Positions 53,585 through 61,815 of a stretch of DNA of 64,000 nt are shown one piece after another. The notes beneath the pieces were generated by a model. The model saw nothing but the letters and a program-made list of their open reading frames with translations. It searched no databases and was not told the DNA's origin. Both the position numbers and the translations under genes were made by a program. Source of the stretch: a virus. Within the stretch, counting starts at the first letter, position 1, and each line of letters opens with the position of its first letter. The stretch lies in the IMG/VR virus record IMGVR_UViG_3300035698_018653, positions 1 through 64,000 of that record, one strand, 5' to 3'.

Positions 53585-54703
53585 ATGATTATGCCTGATG
53601 ATCACAAACCGTATATTGATTTATATTTCTTAAGGGCAAAAGAGATACTACAGAAGGAGGGATTAAACCCAATAGTAAGGGCTAAAGTATTTATTAGAAA
53701 AGTAAAAGATGGAAGTAATCAGGTTTATGGAATAAATGAAGCAGTTGATATTATAGATAGATATAGTAATTTATTTAAGAATGGCGGTAAGGTTTATGCT
53801 CTTGCCGAAGGGTCTGAGTATTACTCTAAAGAAACTATTATGATTTTAGAGGGAAGGATACAAGATTTTATTGATTTAGAAACAATGTATTTGGGGGTTA
53901 TTAGCTATAATACAACAATGAAGAATGACAGCAGACATGTTGATATAGATAAAGTAAAAACAAACGCAAAAGAAATAGTTGACGTTGTTGAAGGTAGACC
54001 AATTACGTATATGGGGCCAAGGCACTGGCATTATATTTACGATTATGATATTACAGAAGCCGCTTTAAGTGGTGGATTTACAAATTGTTCTACGTATAAT
54101 GGTTCAAGAGAAAAAGTTGTTGGAACAATTCCCCACGCTCTCGAAAATATTTATGCCTGGAAGTACGGAAAAGAAAATGCAGTATTAACTTCCACACTTG
54201 CTTTTGATAGACATATGAATATAGATATCCCCAGAATAGCGTTAGTTGATTATAACAACCGGGAAATAACAGATTCATTGGTTTGTGCTTATGTTTTAAA
54301 AGATAGACTATCCGGTGTAAGGGTCGACACTTGCGGCGAGAATCACATGGAAGATATTGGCGCTGGCCCTGACGAACTCGCTATTACTAGTGGAGTTTCT
54401 GTAAGGGGAGTATATCAGTTAAGAAAGAAATTAAATGAAGTAGGTTTTAAAAATATTAAAATAACTCTTTCAAGTGGATTTGGAGATATTGAAAAGGTAA
54501 AAAGTTTTATAGAGGCAGAAAAGTATTTTGGGGTTAAGCTATTCGATTCTTTAGGGGTTGGTGGATTGTTCGAATCAAGAATGGCTACCATGGACATATT
54601 TGAAGTGGGGGAAAATCTTAATCGCATGAAATTGATAAGCAAAGAAGGCAGAGAGATAAATGATCCTAGTATTCCTTCAGAATTAAAGGAAGTAAAAATA
54701 TAA
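53585..54703 (+). CDS. pncB: Nicotinate phosphoribosyltransferase
   Basis: Makes nicotinate mononucleotide from nicotinic acid and PRPP. ETMYLGVISYNTT, GPRHWHYIYDYDITEAALSGG, TNCSTYNGSREKVVGTIPHA and LSSGFGDIEK are the conserved blocks of the NAPRTase family (type-II phosphoribosyltransferase barrel). AAGGAG lies 8 bases before the ATG. Together with PncA and NadE it covers all steps of nicotinamide-to-NAD salvage except adenylylation (NadD). Confidence 0.88.
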   Translation: MIMPDDHKPYIDLYFLRAKEILQKEGLNPIVRAKVFIRKVKDGSNQVYGINEAVDIIDRYSNLFKNGGKVYALAEGSEYYSKETIMILEGRIQDFIDLETMYLGVISYNTTMKNDSRHVDIDKVKTNAKEIVDVVEGRPITYMGPRHWHYIYDYDITEAALSGGFTNCSTYNGSREKVVGTIPHALENIYAWKYGKENAVLTSTLAFDRHMNIDIPRIALVDYNNREITDSLVCAYVLKDRLSGVRVDTCGENHMEDIGAGPDELAITSGVSVRGVYQLRKKLNEVGFKNIKITLSSGFGDIEKVKSFIEAEKYFGVKLFDSLGVGGLFESRMATMDIFEVGENLNRMKLISKEGREINDPSIPSELKEVKI

Positions 54704-54731
54704 GTTTTATGTTACTAAAATATATACATTG

Positions 54732-54742
54732 TATTATAAATA
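54732..54742 (+). promoter_or_regulatory. Possible T4-late-like TATAAATA element
   Basis: TATTATAAATA in the 53-bp gap after pncB contains TATAAATA, the T4 late promoter core. The same TATTATAAATA occurs at 63405. Two copies, both in gene-free gaps upstream of small genes, suggest a second promoter class. Confidence 0.35.
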
Positions 54743-54756
54743 GAGAATAAAAAATC

Positions 54757-54882
54757 ATGATAGATGACAGAGATTCAAATGAGGATAGTCACGAAGATCA
54801 TAAATCATTTTATAAAAGAATTGGTTTTACTTTTGGTTTAATTTTATTAATTCTATTTATATTAAAAATAACAGGTTGTTAA
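54757..54882 (+). CDS. Small tail-anchored membrane protein, 41 aa
   Basis: The acidic N-terminal half (DDRDSNEDSHEDH) is followed by one hydrophobic span at residues 23-39 and a final Cys. The next gene begins one base after the stop. Function unknown. Confidence 0.5.
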   Translation: MIDDRDSNEDSHEDHKSFYKRIGFTFGLILLILFILKITGC

Positions 54883-54883
54883 A

Positions 54884-55291
54884 ATGTCTTTAAAGATTCA
54901 AAGAAAAATAAATAGATGGAATAGAAGTAATGTTAGCTTAAGTGTGCTCTGCCCTTCTGATTTAAAAAAAGATACTCGTATATATAAACCTCAAAAAGCA
55001 ACACTATTAGATAAATGTATTATACCAAAATTAAATTCCTCTTTATTTGATTGGCAGAAGTGGAGAGCAAATTCAATACATTCTCTTGGATTTATAGCAT
55101 GCAGATATAGATTTATAGTTTCTGTTTACGGTAAGTATATATTAAAGAAACATGCTGTTGGATATTGTGAGGGAGAGAATCTTGCATGTCGTCCAAAGCT
55201 TTATGAAATAGCCTTAATGTGTTTTAAAGATGGAGGGGAGTTTTGGTTTCATATGAGAAGCAATGAATTCGAAGAGGTATTTTGTAATTAG
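54884..55291 (+). CDS. Hypothetical protein, 135 aa
   Basis: Not recognised. Basic N-terminus, several scattered Cys and aromatic residues. It ends in TAG 13 bases before tRNA-Ile; no other stop is close downstream in that frame except inside the tRNA. Confidence 0.55.
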   Translation: MSLKIQRKINRWNRSNVSLSVLCPSDLKKDTRIYKPQKATLLDKCIIPKLNSSLFDWQKWRANSIHSLGFIACRYRFIVSVYGKYILKKHAVGYCEGENLACRPKLYEIALMCFKDGGEFWFHMRSNEFEEVFCN

Positions 55292-55304
55292 GAAAAATAT
55301 GAAA

Positions 55305-55377
55305 CGGGGTGTAACTCAGCGGTTAGAGTGCCTGTCTGATATACAGGTGGTCGGTGGTTCAATTCCATCCATCCCGA
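55305..55377 (+). tRNA. tRNA-Ile (anticodon GAT)
   Basis: Cloverleaf of 73 nt. Acceptor CGGGGTG pairs with CATCCCG. The anticodon stem CCTGT/ACAGG encloses loop CTGATAT with GAT at 55338-55340. The T arm is GGTGG-TTCAATT-CCATC. Discriminator A; CCA is not encoded. It lies directly before the radical SAM gene. Confidence 0.88.
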
Positions 55378-55398
55378 TTATTTTAATGAGGAGTTGAT

Positions 55399-56370
55399 AT
55401 GAAGTTAGAGGATATAGGGTTTTATACATTATCGGATCAGAGGGCAAAGGGGGCTTCCGAAGTTTCTAACTTAAAGCGCTGTGAGCTTATACTTACAGAT
55501 AGATGTAATTTTAAGTGTACTTATTGCCGAGGCATAAAGAAAGAATATCAGGGTGATCTTGACTTTAAAGAAGCAGAAAGAATTGTAAGTTATTGGCTGG
55601 ATAACGAATTAGAGAATATCCGGTTCAGCGGTGGAGAGCCAACACTGTATCAGGGGCTGAATGAGCTTGTTGAGAGGTGTAAATTCTGTGGGGTTAAGAA
55701 TATAGCCGTGTCCACTAATGGATATTCTGAAATGGACGTATATGAAAGATTAATAAAAGATGGAGTAAATGATTTTTCAATATCTTTAGATGCTTGTTGT
55801 TCTGTTATAGGAAACGAAATAAGTAATACTAAGGGTAGCTGGGAGAAAGTTGTTGATAATATAAGGAAGCTTTCAAAGCTAACATATGTTTCTGTCGGTA
55901 TGGTATTTACAGAAGAGAATATTGACTCTTGTGTTGAGAGTGCATTATTTGCAGATGGTCTTGGTGTTTCCGATATTCGTATTATTCCTTCTGCTCAATA
56001 TAACGAAGCTTTAATAATGCTTGCAAAATTACCAGAGGATATATTAAATAAATATCCTATTTTAAAATACAGAATAAACAATATAAGAAACGGAAGACAC
56101 GTAAGGGGAATACAAGAAAGCGATTGTAATAAATGTTGGTTAATGATGGATGATATGGCTGTAATGAAAGGATTTCATTTTCCATGTATTATATATTTAA
56201 GGGAAGGTGGAGAGCCAATAGGGAAGGTGGGCGAGAATTGCAGGAAAGAAAGAGTCAAATGGATAATGGATAACAACACAAAAGAAAATATTATATGTAA
56301 AAATAATTGCCTTGATGTTTGTATTGATTATAATAATAAAGTTGAATCTTTTAACAAGGAGTTAGTATGA
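55399..56370 (+). CDS. Radical SAM enzyme (MoaA/SPASM-like)
   Basis: CNFKCTYC (Cys36, Cys40, Cys43) binds the SAM 4Fe-4S cluster, FSGGEPT near residue 76 is the SAM-binding GGE motif, and ISLDACC follows. C-terminal Cys residues (DCNKCW, CKNNCLDVC) could hold an auxiliary cluster as in SPASM/twitch proteins. AGGAG precedes ATG. Between tRNAs and RtcB an RNA-modifying role is tempting, but the substrate cannot be read from sequence. Confidence 0.85.
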   Translation: MKLEDIGFYTLSDQRAKGASEVSNLKRCELILTDRCNFKCTYCRGIKKEYQGDLDFKEAERIVSYWLDNELENIRFSGGEPTLYQGLNELVERCKFCGVKNIAVSTNGYSEMDVYERLIKDGVNDFSISLDACCSVIGNEISNTKGSWEKVVDNIRKLSKLTYVSVGMVFTEENIDSCVESALFADGLGVSDIRIIPSAQYNEALIMLAKLPEDILNKYPILKYRINNIRNGRHVRGIQESDCNKCWLMMDDMAVMKGFHFPCIIYLREGGEPIGKVGENCRKERVKWIMDNNTKENIICKNNCLDVCIDYNNKVESFNKELV

Positions 56371-56870
56371 AAGATACGATTTTTATTCATTATGGTCATA
56401 ATGAATTTAATAAGAGTAAATTTCAAAATATAAGTAATGATGGTGCTTGGATAAAGCCCAAAGGGGGGCTATGGGGTTCTCCCATTAACTCTAGTTGGGG
56501 TTGGAAAACTTGGTGTAAAGAAAATAATTTTCAAGATGATGATTTTTCTATTTATTTTGAATTTAAATTAAATATAATATATAGCAATGTTCTTGTTATA
56601 AATTCTTATGGCGATATGCTTAAACTTCCTTGGAAAAATGTCAAATACAGTGATAAAATTAAACGTATTGATTTTGAAGAAATAAATCGATGGTATGATG
56701 CTATTTATTTAACAGAAAATGGACAAAGAGAAACACACTTACCTAAATTTACAGTTAAAGACTATAAGATTGATCATTTTAAAAATCTTTACGGGTGGGA
56801 TTGTGAAAGTGTATTAGTTATGAATCCAAATATAATAGAGGAGTTAAAAAATGAAAAGTGTTATAAGTGA
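56367..56870 (+). CDS. Possible ADP-ribosyltransferase-like protein, 167 aa
   Basis: IHYGHNEF (His8-Tyr9) and KGGLWGSP (33-40) have the spacing of the H-Y...G-G-x-[YW] start of ART folds (LYHGS...GGLY). YDAIYLTENG and GWDCESVLVMNP resemble the later strands of that fold. It overlaps rtcB by 20 bases and radical SAM by 4. If an ART, it would use NAD, consistent with the nearby NAD genes. The assignment is a structural guess from motif spacing. Confidence 0.4.
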   Translation: MKDTIFIHYGHNEFNKSKFQNISNDGAWIKPKGGLWGSPINSSWGWKTWCKENNFQDDDFSIYFEFKLNIIYSNVLVINSYGDMLKLPWKNVKYSDKIKRIDFEEINRWYDAIYLTENGQRETHLPKFTVKDYKIDHFKNLYGWDCESVLVMNPNIIEELKNEKCYK

Positions 56871-58071
56871 TGTTGTAAATGGAAGTCATCTTCCAATAAA
56901 ATTATGGTTAGATAAAGACAAGATAGAAGAAAAAGCATTAGAGCAAGCAAAGAATTTAGCAAGACTCCCTTTTGCTTTTCGTCATATAGCAATTATGCCT
57001 GATGCTCATGTTGGTTATGGAATGTGTATTGGCGGTGTCGTAGCATGCAAAGGTGTAATAATTCCCTATGCTGTTGGTTATGATATTTCATGTGGTATGA
57101 TAGCTGTTAAAACTTCTTTAAAAGAAATAGATAAAGAAACCATAAAGAAAATATTTGGAGGAAGTAGTAAGTATAAGGGAGGGATAAGAAGTTGTATTCC
57201 GGTAGGTAGGGGTCATCATAGTAAAGCACAAGATGAAAGATTTATGCCCAGTGAAGAAATGTTTATGCCTGATTTTCATAACGAAAGAAGTATTTGCGAA
57301 GAGCAATATCAATCTGCTAGAAAACAAGTAGGCACTATGGGGTCAAATAATCATTTCATAGAAATACAAAAAGGAGATGATGGATATATTTGGATTATGA
57401 TTCATTCTGGAAGTAGAAATATAGGATATAGAGTTGCTGATCATTATAATAAAATTGCCGTTAAGTTAAATGAAAAATATTATTCTCAAGTTCCTAAGAG
57501 TTGGCAATTAGCTTACCTTCCTTTAGATTCAAAAGAGGGGCAAAGGTATAAAAAAGAAATGGAGTACTGTATCGAGTTCGCTAATTGTAATAGACAATTA
57601 ATGATGGAAAGAGCAAAAGAATGTTTTAATGAAATAGTTCCAGAAGTAGAATTTACAAATATAACAAATATAGATCATAATTATGCTTCTATGGAGAATC
57701 ATTTTGGTGAAAACGTAATGGTTCATAGAAAGGGGGCTACATTAGCGAGAGCAGGAAAGACCGGAATTATACCTGGTAGTATGGGCACGAAAAGTTATAT
57801 AACCGAAGGACTTGGTAATCCAGAAAGTTTTATGAGTTGCTCTCATGGTGCTGGTAGGGTTTTAAGTAGAACTAAGGCAAAGGAAGATTTAAATTTAAAT
57901 GAAGAAAAAAAGAAGATGGACGATAAGGGAATTATACACAGTATAAGAAATATAAAAGATTTAGAAGAAGCGTCATCAGCTTACAAGAATATTGACGAGG
58001 TAATGGAGAATCAAAAAGACCTCGTAAAGATACTAGTAACTTTAAGTCCACTAGCAGTTATAAAAGGCTAA
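56851..58071 (+). CDS. rtcB: RNA ligase RtcB
   Basis: GTP/Mn-dependent ligase joining 2',3'-cyclic phosphate to 5'-OH RNA ends, 406 residues. GYDISCGM holds the metal Cys81. GTMGSNNHFIE is the GTLGxxNHF motif, HRKGAT follows, and SCSHGAGR carries the guanylylated-His region. Three tRNA genes start 25 bases after it and one lies upstream, so repair of cleaved tRNA is the natural role. Confidence 0.95.
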   Translation: MKSVISDVVNGSHLPIKLWLDKDKIEEKALEQAKNLARLPFAFRHIAIMPDAHVGYGMCIGGVVACKGVIIPYAVGYDISCGMIAVKTSLKEIDKETIKKIFGGSSKYKGGIRSCIPVGRGHHSKAQDERFMPSEEMFMPDFHNERSICEEQYQSARKQVGTMGSNNHFIEIQKGDDGYIWIMIHSGSRNIGYRVADHYNKIAVKLNEKYYSQVPKSWQLAYLPLDSKEGQRYKKEMEYCIEFANCNRQLMMERAKECFNEIVPEVEFTNITNIDHNYASMENHFGENVMVHRKGATLARAGKTGIIPGSMGTKSYITEGLGNPESFMSCSHGAGRVLSRTKAKEDLNLNEEKKKMDDKGIIHSIRNIKDLEEASSAYKNIDEVMENQKDLVKILVTLSPLAVIKG

Positions 58072-58095
58072 TGCTAATGAGAACAATAAATAAAT

Positions 58096-58167
58096 TGTCA
58101 GGTACCCAAGTGGTAAGGGGACTGATTGTTAATCAGTTTGTCGCAAGTTCGAATCTTGCCCTGACAG
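58096..58167 (+). tRNA. tRNA-Asn (anticodon GTT)
   Basis: Acceptor TGTCAGG/CCTGACA, anticodon stem ACTGA/TCAGT with loop TTGTTAA (GTT), T arm GCAAG-TTCGAAT-CTTGC. 72 nt, discriminator G, CCA not encoded. A clean cloverleaf. Confidence 0.95.
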
Positions 58168-58175
58168 TAAAAATA

Positions 58176-58249
58176 ACCCGATTGGTCTATTGGATGGGCG
58201 CATGGCTACGGACTATGTTAGAGGGGTTCGATTCCTCTATCGGGTACCA
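58176..58249 (+). tRNA. tRNA-Arg (anticodon ACG), CCA encoded
   Basis: Acceptor ACCCGAT/ATCGGGT, D stem GTCT/GGGC, anticodon stem CATGG/CTATG with loop CTACGGA (ACG at 58208-58210), T arm AGGGG-TTCGATT-CCTCT. Discriminator A is followed by CCA at 58247-58249, unlike the other tRNAs here. Reading CGN with ACG normally needs A34 deamination by host TadA. Confidence 0.92.
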
Positions 58250-58257
58250 AATTTAAT

Positions 58258-58333
58258 CGTGGTGTGGCGAAGCCTGGTTCAACGCACCGGATTTTGGGTC
58301 CGGCACTCGCAGGTTCGAATCCTGTCACTACCG
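58258..58333 (+). tRNA. tRNA-Gln (anticodon TTG), irregular acceptor stem
   Basis: Anticodon stem CCGGA/TCCGG with loop TTTTGGG (TTG at 58294-58296). T arm GCAGG-TTCGAAT-CCTGT and D stem GCG/CGC. The acceptor pairs GTGGTG with CACTAC but has an extra or mismatched C at the end (CGTGGTG versus CACTACCG), so its exact ends are uncertain. Maturation or function could be affected. Confidence 0.8.
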
Positions 58334-58357
58334 AACAATTTAACAGAGGGGGAATAA

Positions 58358-58684
58358 TTGGCAGCACCGAAATCAAAGAATTTTCAAGAAGCGTTTGACC
58401 GCTGTGGTGGTTTTCTTGCGAAACTTGGAACAGATATAGCTTTAATGAAAAATATTGACCGTGCCTTTGAAAAGAATTATGATTTTGTAGAGAAAGATAT
58501 ACCTGTTGATGAGTTAAATAAAGAACAGCTACAGGGCTATTTACAAAAGCACTTAGTTAATATGAGTATGGAGATTAGGCTTGGTATAAGTAATCTGATG
58601 GCGCTCCTCTATCACGTTAAGACCGATAATAAAATTGAGATAGTTAAAGGAAATTTAGAAAACCAAAATTTAAGTGGGAAATAA
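58358..58684 (+). CDS. Hypothetical protein, 108 aa
   Basis: Starts at TTG after GAGGGGG. Helical throughout with no cofactor motif. First gene after the tRNA cluster and coupled to the following small genes. Not recognised. Confidence 0.6.
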   Translation: MAAPKSKNFQEAFDRCGGFLAKLGTDIALMKNIDRAFEKNYDFVEKDIPVDELNKEQLQGYLQKHLVNMSMEIRLGISNLMALLYHVKTDNKIEIVKGNLENQNLSGK

Positions 58685-58686
58685 AA

Positions 58687-58842
58687 ATGGGTGATCATAT
58701 CCAAGAAATGCTTGCTAAATATTTTAGTAAACTTACGCTTCAAATAGAAAGTGGAAAGTATGGAAATGGAGATCGTGTTGATACAATTGCTTTAAAAAAC
58801 GATGTTGAAGAAAATATAAATACAATAGAGATAGGAGAATAA
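58687..58842 (+). CDS. Hypothetical protein, 51 aa
   Basis: ATG 2 bases after the previous stop; the next gene follows 2 bases after its own stop. An amphipathic, acidic small protein. Not recognised. Confidence 0.5.
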   Translation: MGDHIQEMLAKYFSKLTLQIESGKYGNGDRVDTIALKNDVEENINTIEIGE

Positions 58843-58844
58843 AG

Positions 58845-59009
58845 ATGGAGAAAGAAAACAATCCAAATAGTTTTAACAAAAAAGAAAAAGAGGAGGGAAA
58901 GGATTTAAAGAAAGAAAATACAGTAACCTGTAATAATTGTAAAGCAAAGTTTGTACTTGAAGGTGAAGAAGATAATTGTCCAAATTGTGGATTAGTGTAT
59001 AGGAGATAA
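58845..59009 (+). CDS. Small zinc-ribbon protein, 54 aa
   Basis: CNNC and CPNC about 18 residues apart in the C-terminal half form a zinc ribbon; the N-terminal half is Lys/Glu-rich. GAGATAGGAG precedes the ATG. Function unknown. Confidence 0.6.
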   Translation: MEKENNPNSFNKKEKEEGKDLKKENTVTCNNCKAKFVLEGEEDNCPNCGLVYRR

Positions 59010-59013
59010 TAAA

Positions 59014-59625
59014 ATGGTTCCAAAAATAAGTAAATGGAAAATAGCGTTTTATATTATTGGTAGTCTTATTGGAATAATAGGAGTTGTTTTTATTCTTGAA
59101 TTAGCAGGACTTGGCTTCATGAAATTCTTTGAACCAAAGAAAGAAAACATTAGGAGGGAAATATTTGAGAATACAAAGTCATACAGTCATGGCAAGATGC
59201 AGGATTTAGCAAAACAGGCACTAAGTGAAGCACAGAGACAAATTGGAATGCCCAATATAGTTAATTTTCAACAAAGAAAATTACTAAAGGGAATTCTTGA
59301 GCTTTGCGACAAAGAGAAACTTATTTGTTTTGCTTATTTGAAAAGTGATTATACCGGTAAATTAATCTTTATTGGAAAATGTATTGGTTACGGAATTCCT
59401 TTTAGTGCTCAGTTTACAAATCCAGATAAAGTTAAAACTGTAGACGGCGGACAATACAGGGCGAGAAACCCATATACGCTTCCGCAAGCAGATCCTAATG
59501 GATTATTTATGCCCACTTCCAGTAGTGCTACCTGGCTTATTATGATTGACCCCAAAACAAGTAAGCCACGAGCAGTATATATTGAACCCGAAATTGTAGT
59601 GTCACCTTTCCCTCTTCATAAATAA
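59014..59625 (+). CDS. Membrane-anchored phage protein, 203 aa
   Basis: A hydrophobic span at residues 9-31 precedes FFEPKKENIRREIFENTKSY, a helical region, and then a soluble domain with LPQADPNGLFMP, SSSATWLIMIDP and IVVSPFPLH. This layout recalls a widespread phage family with a ribonuclease/SPFH-like N-terminus and unknown function. Recognition is by pattern only. Confidence 0.6.
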   Translation: MVPKISKWKIAFYIIGSLIGIIGVVFILELAGLGFMKFFEPKKENIRREIFENTKSYSHGKMQDLAKQALSEAQRQIGMPNIVNFQQRKLLKGILELCDKEKLICFAYLKSDYTGKLIFIGKCIGYGIPFSAQFTNPDKVKTVDGGQYRARNPYTLPQADPNGLFMPTSSSATWLIMIDPKTSKPRAVYIEPEIVVSPFPLHK

Positions 59626-59634
59626 GGAATAAAT

Positions 59635-59883
59635 ATGAAGTGTCCGCTTTGTACAAAAGAAAAGGATTATGAAGAGGAATCTCTTTGTTGTGACGATTGC
59701 AGCACTAAGATAATAAAAGCAGCCAAAGATGTATCGCCATCTACCGATACAGATGAAGTCAGCCCATTGATAAATGATTTAAGGGAACTTTATAATCAAA
59801 TAAAGAATAGCGGAGAGTCAGTAGATGATCAGATGATAGAATTGCTTAAATTACGTGTTGAGATGATTACTTTAATTTGGTAA
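59635..59883 (+). CDS. Hypothetical Cys protein, 82 aa
   Basis: The N-terminal CPLC and CCDDC are 13 residues apart and form a probable zinc ribbon. A helical acidic domain follows. Not recognised. RBS AAGGAA. Confidence 0.6.
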   Translation: MKCPLCTKEKDYEEESLCCDDCSTKIIKAAKDVSPSTDTDEVSPLINDLRELYNQIKNSGESVDDQMIELLKLRVEMITLIW

Positions 59884-59894
59884 GGAGAAATATA

Positions 59895-60149
59895 ATGCCA
59901 AAGAAAATAGTAAAAGACAAAGAAAAGAAAGCGATTTCAAAAGAGCAGAAGGAAATCAATAATCTCAAGGTAGAACTTCAGGAAGCAAACGACAAGATAG
60001 AAGATCTATATAAAAGGTATAAAAAGTTTGACGTTATTGAAGAGCGCCTTTATAAAAACGACAAACTTGACAATAAGATGATGGAAGCCATTAATGAATT
60101 CTGCCATCACTTAGGCAAGTATGAGTTTGCAGTAAAGAGGGAGAAATAA
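59895..60149 (+). CDS. Coiled-coil protein, 84 aa
   Basis: ATG at 59895 is chosen since AAGGAG is 7 bases upstream; the TTG at 59877 overlaps the previous gene. Lys/Glu-rich heptads from residue 20 to 65 indicate a coiled coil. Function unknown. Confidence 0.6.
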   Translation: MPKKIVKDKEKKAISKEQKEINNLKVELQEANDKIEDLYKRYKKFDVIEERLYKNDKLDNKMMEAINEFCHHLGKYEFAVKREK

Positions 60150-60152
60150 GTT

Positions 60153-60737
60153 ATGGAAATAAGGTATTATAATTCAAATGGAGCTATTGAAAAGACTGAA
60201 ATTACTTCCAAGCGTGAGGCAGCAGCGTTCCTTTCCATCCTTTCATTAGAGGTTAAGGAACTTTCTTCTCAGGTAGATTTAGAAGAGGTATTTCAAAAGA
60301 TCATGGAAGCTGTTGGCAAGAATAGTTTAATGCTTAATCAGAATGTTGAAATACTTAGTATATTGACCGACTATGTTAATGGTGACGCCGAAGTCCTCTC
60401 ACTCCTTGAGGAGATAGACAAGAAAATAGATTTGCCTCAAGAGAAAGTAAAAAAGGAAAAAGCTGCCGATGATGATTTTCTTGACGAGGACGAAGATGAA
60501 GATCCACCACCTAAAAAGCAAGCCAAGAAAAAGGCAAAAGAGGAAGATGATGATTTCGAGGAAGAAGAGGAAACGGGTGGTGCTGCAGATGCCGATGACG
60601 ACGTAACGAATCAGGCTAATGCTGTTGATGTCGCAGAAGATAGGAGAGCTAATTTACATAGGAAAAAGACAGAAGCGGCAACTCATCGTTTTGAAACAGA
60701 ACTTAAGAATAAAAAAAAGAAAGGTAAGAAAAAATGA
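60153..60737 (+). CDS. Protein with charged low-complexity tail, 194 aa
   Basis: The N-terminal 105 residues are helical (EVKELSSQVDLEEVFQ). Residues 106-160 alternate Asp/Glu runs and Lys blocks like the SSB tail; the end is Lys-rich. Possibly a scaffold-like or nucleic-acid-linked protein. Not recognised. The stop overlaps the next start. Confidence 0.6.
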   Translation: MEIRYYNSNGAIEKTEITSKREAAAFLSILSLEVKELSSQVDLEEVFQKIMEAVGKNSLMLNQNVEILSILTDYVNGDAEVLSLLEEIDKKIDLPQEKVKKEKAADDDFLDEDEDEDPPPKKQAKKKAKEEDDDFEEEEETGGAADADDDVTNQANAVDVAEDRRANLHRKKTEAATHRFETELKNKKKKGKKK

Positions 60738-61045
60738 TTACTGTAATTGAAGTAAAAGGGATAGATGAAGGTTGTGTTAGTTTTCAAGTAGTAGGTATAA
60801 TTACAATGGGAAAATTGAAGGGGGTAGCATATAGTTCAAATTCAACGGGAAATGAAGAAGGGAAAAGAAGTAAATATAAAAATATAGAAAACGGCAGAGG
60901 ATTTATACTTTCATATCCAATTCAAATAGCTTCTTTATTTAAAATAAAAGATAGACTGTATACAGAAAAGACAGAGCAAGAAATTGTGGATGCCATAAAC
61001 AATAAAGAAGTTCCTTTTGAATTGAAATTGGAGATAAGAGAATAA
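60734..61045 (+). CDS. Hypothetical protein, 103 aa
   Basis: Beta-rich N-terminal half and helical C-terminal half; no motif. It is coupled to both neighbours by overlaps, so translated as one unit with them. Confidence 0.6.
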   Translation: MITVIEVKGIDEGCVSFQVVGIITMGKLKGVAYSSNSTGNEEGKRSKYKNIENGRGFILSYPIQIASLFKIKDRLYTEKTEQEIVDAINNKEVPFELKLEIRE

Positions 61046-61788
61046 TGCCTAAATCAAAAGCAGCAAGGATATTTGATGAGTATAAGGAACTTGAAAGATT
61101 TCTTAAATTAGAAGAGGTTCCGCTTAAGCTTGTCAATATTGAAATGACAATTACCGAAAGAATAAAGTGGGTGATAGGTAGAAAAAGAGGTGTTGAATTT
61201 ACTATTGGTGAGTTAATGAAAGAGAGAGTTGAAGATTATGAATTAAGAAATAAGAAAATGAAGGAAGGTGTAAGTTCGACTACCGGTGGAGAGGAAGTAA
61301 AACAAGTTGGGGTAAAGGAAGAAAAGAAAGAGCTTACAGAAGAAGAAATAGAAAAACTCCCCATAATACAAAGACCAGATAAAAAACCAGAAGAGAAAGT
61401 TGAATTTCTTTTTAAAGAAATAATGAATAACTTAGAATTTCCACAACAACGTGGTTTTGATTATATTAATATTATTTTTGGTGTATTTATGGCAGATGAT
61501 GGAAATTTATTTCTAGTTATGGCCAAAGAAAATTATTATAAACATGGTGTAAAGGAAGTAAGTTTTAATATTGGAAGTTTTCTTACGTTTTGGAAGTTAG
61601 ATAAAATTGCAGAAATGTTTCGACATACCGTTATTAAAAAGGATGATTTTTCTTCCCTTGAAGGAATGTGGTTTGACAAAGAGGGTGGTGATATAAAAAT
61701 GATAATATCGTGTTTTACAAATCCTGATCAAAATGATCCACAGGACTTAGGTGAAGAAGATGATTATGGGACTACAAAATTTATTTAA
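61045..61788 (+). CDS. Hypothetical protein, 247 aa
   Basis: Not recognised. A helical N-terminal domain, a Glu/Lys linker at about 75-110, and a C-terminal alpha/beta domain (FDYINIIFGVFMADDGNLFLVM). Last gene before the gap with non-coding RNAs. Confidence 0.6.
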   Translation: MPKSKAARIFDEYKELERFLKLEEVPLKLVNIEMTITERIKWVIGRKRGVEFTIGELMKERVEDYELRNKKMKEGVSSTTGGEEVKQVGVKEEKKELTEEEIEKLPIIQRPDKKPEEKVEFLFKEIMNNLEFPQQRGFDYINIIFGVFMADDGNLFLVMAKENYYKHGVKEVSFNIGSFLTFWKLDKIAEMFRHTVIKKDDFSSLEGMWFDKEGGDIKMIISCFTNPDQNDPQDLGEEDDYGTTKFI

Positions 61789-61815
61789 AATATATAATTC
61801 AATTGTAAAATAACA

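Noticed and set aside
58071-58256. Reading frame across tRNA-Asn and tRNA-Arg
   Set aside because: Translation of structured tRNA sequence, not a gene.
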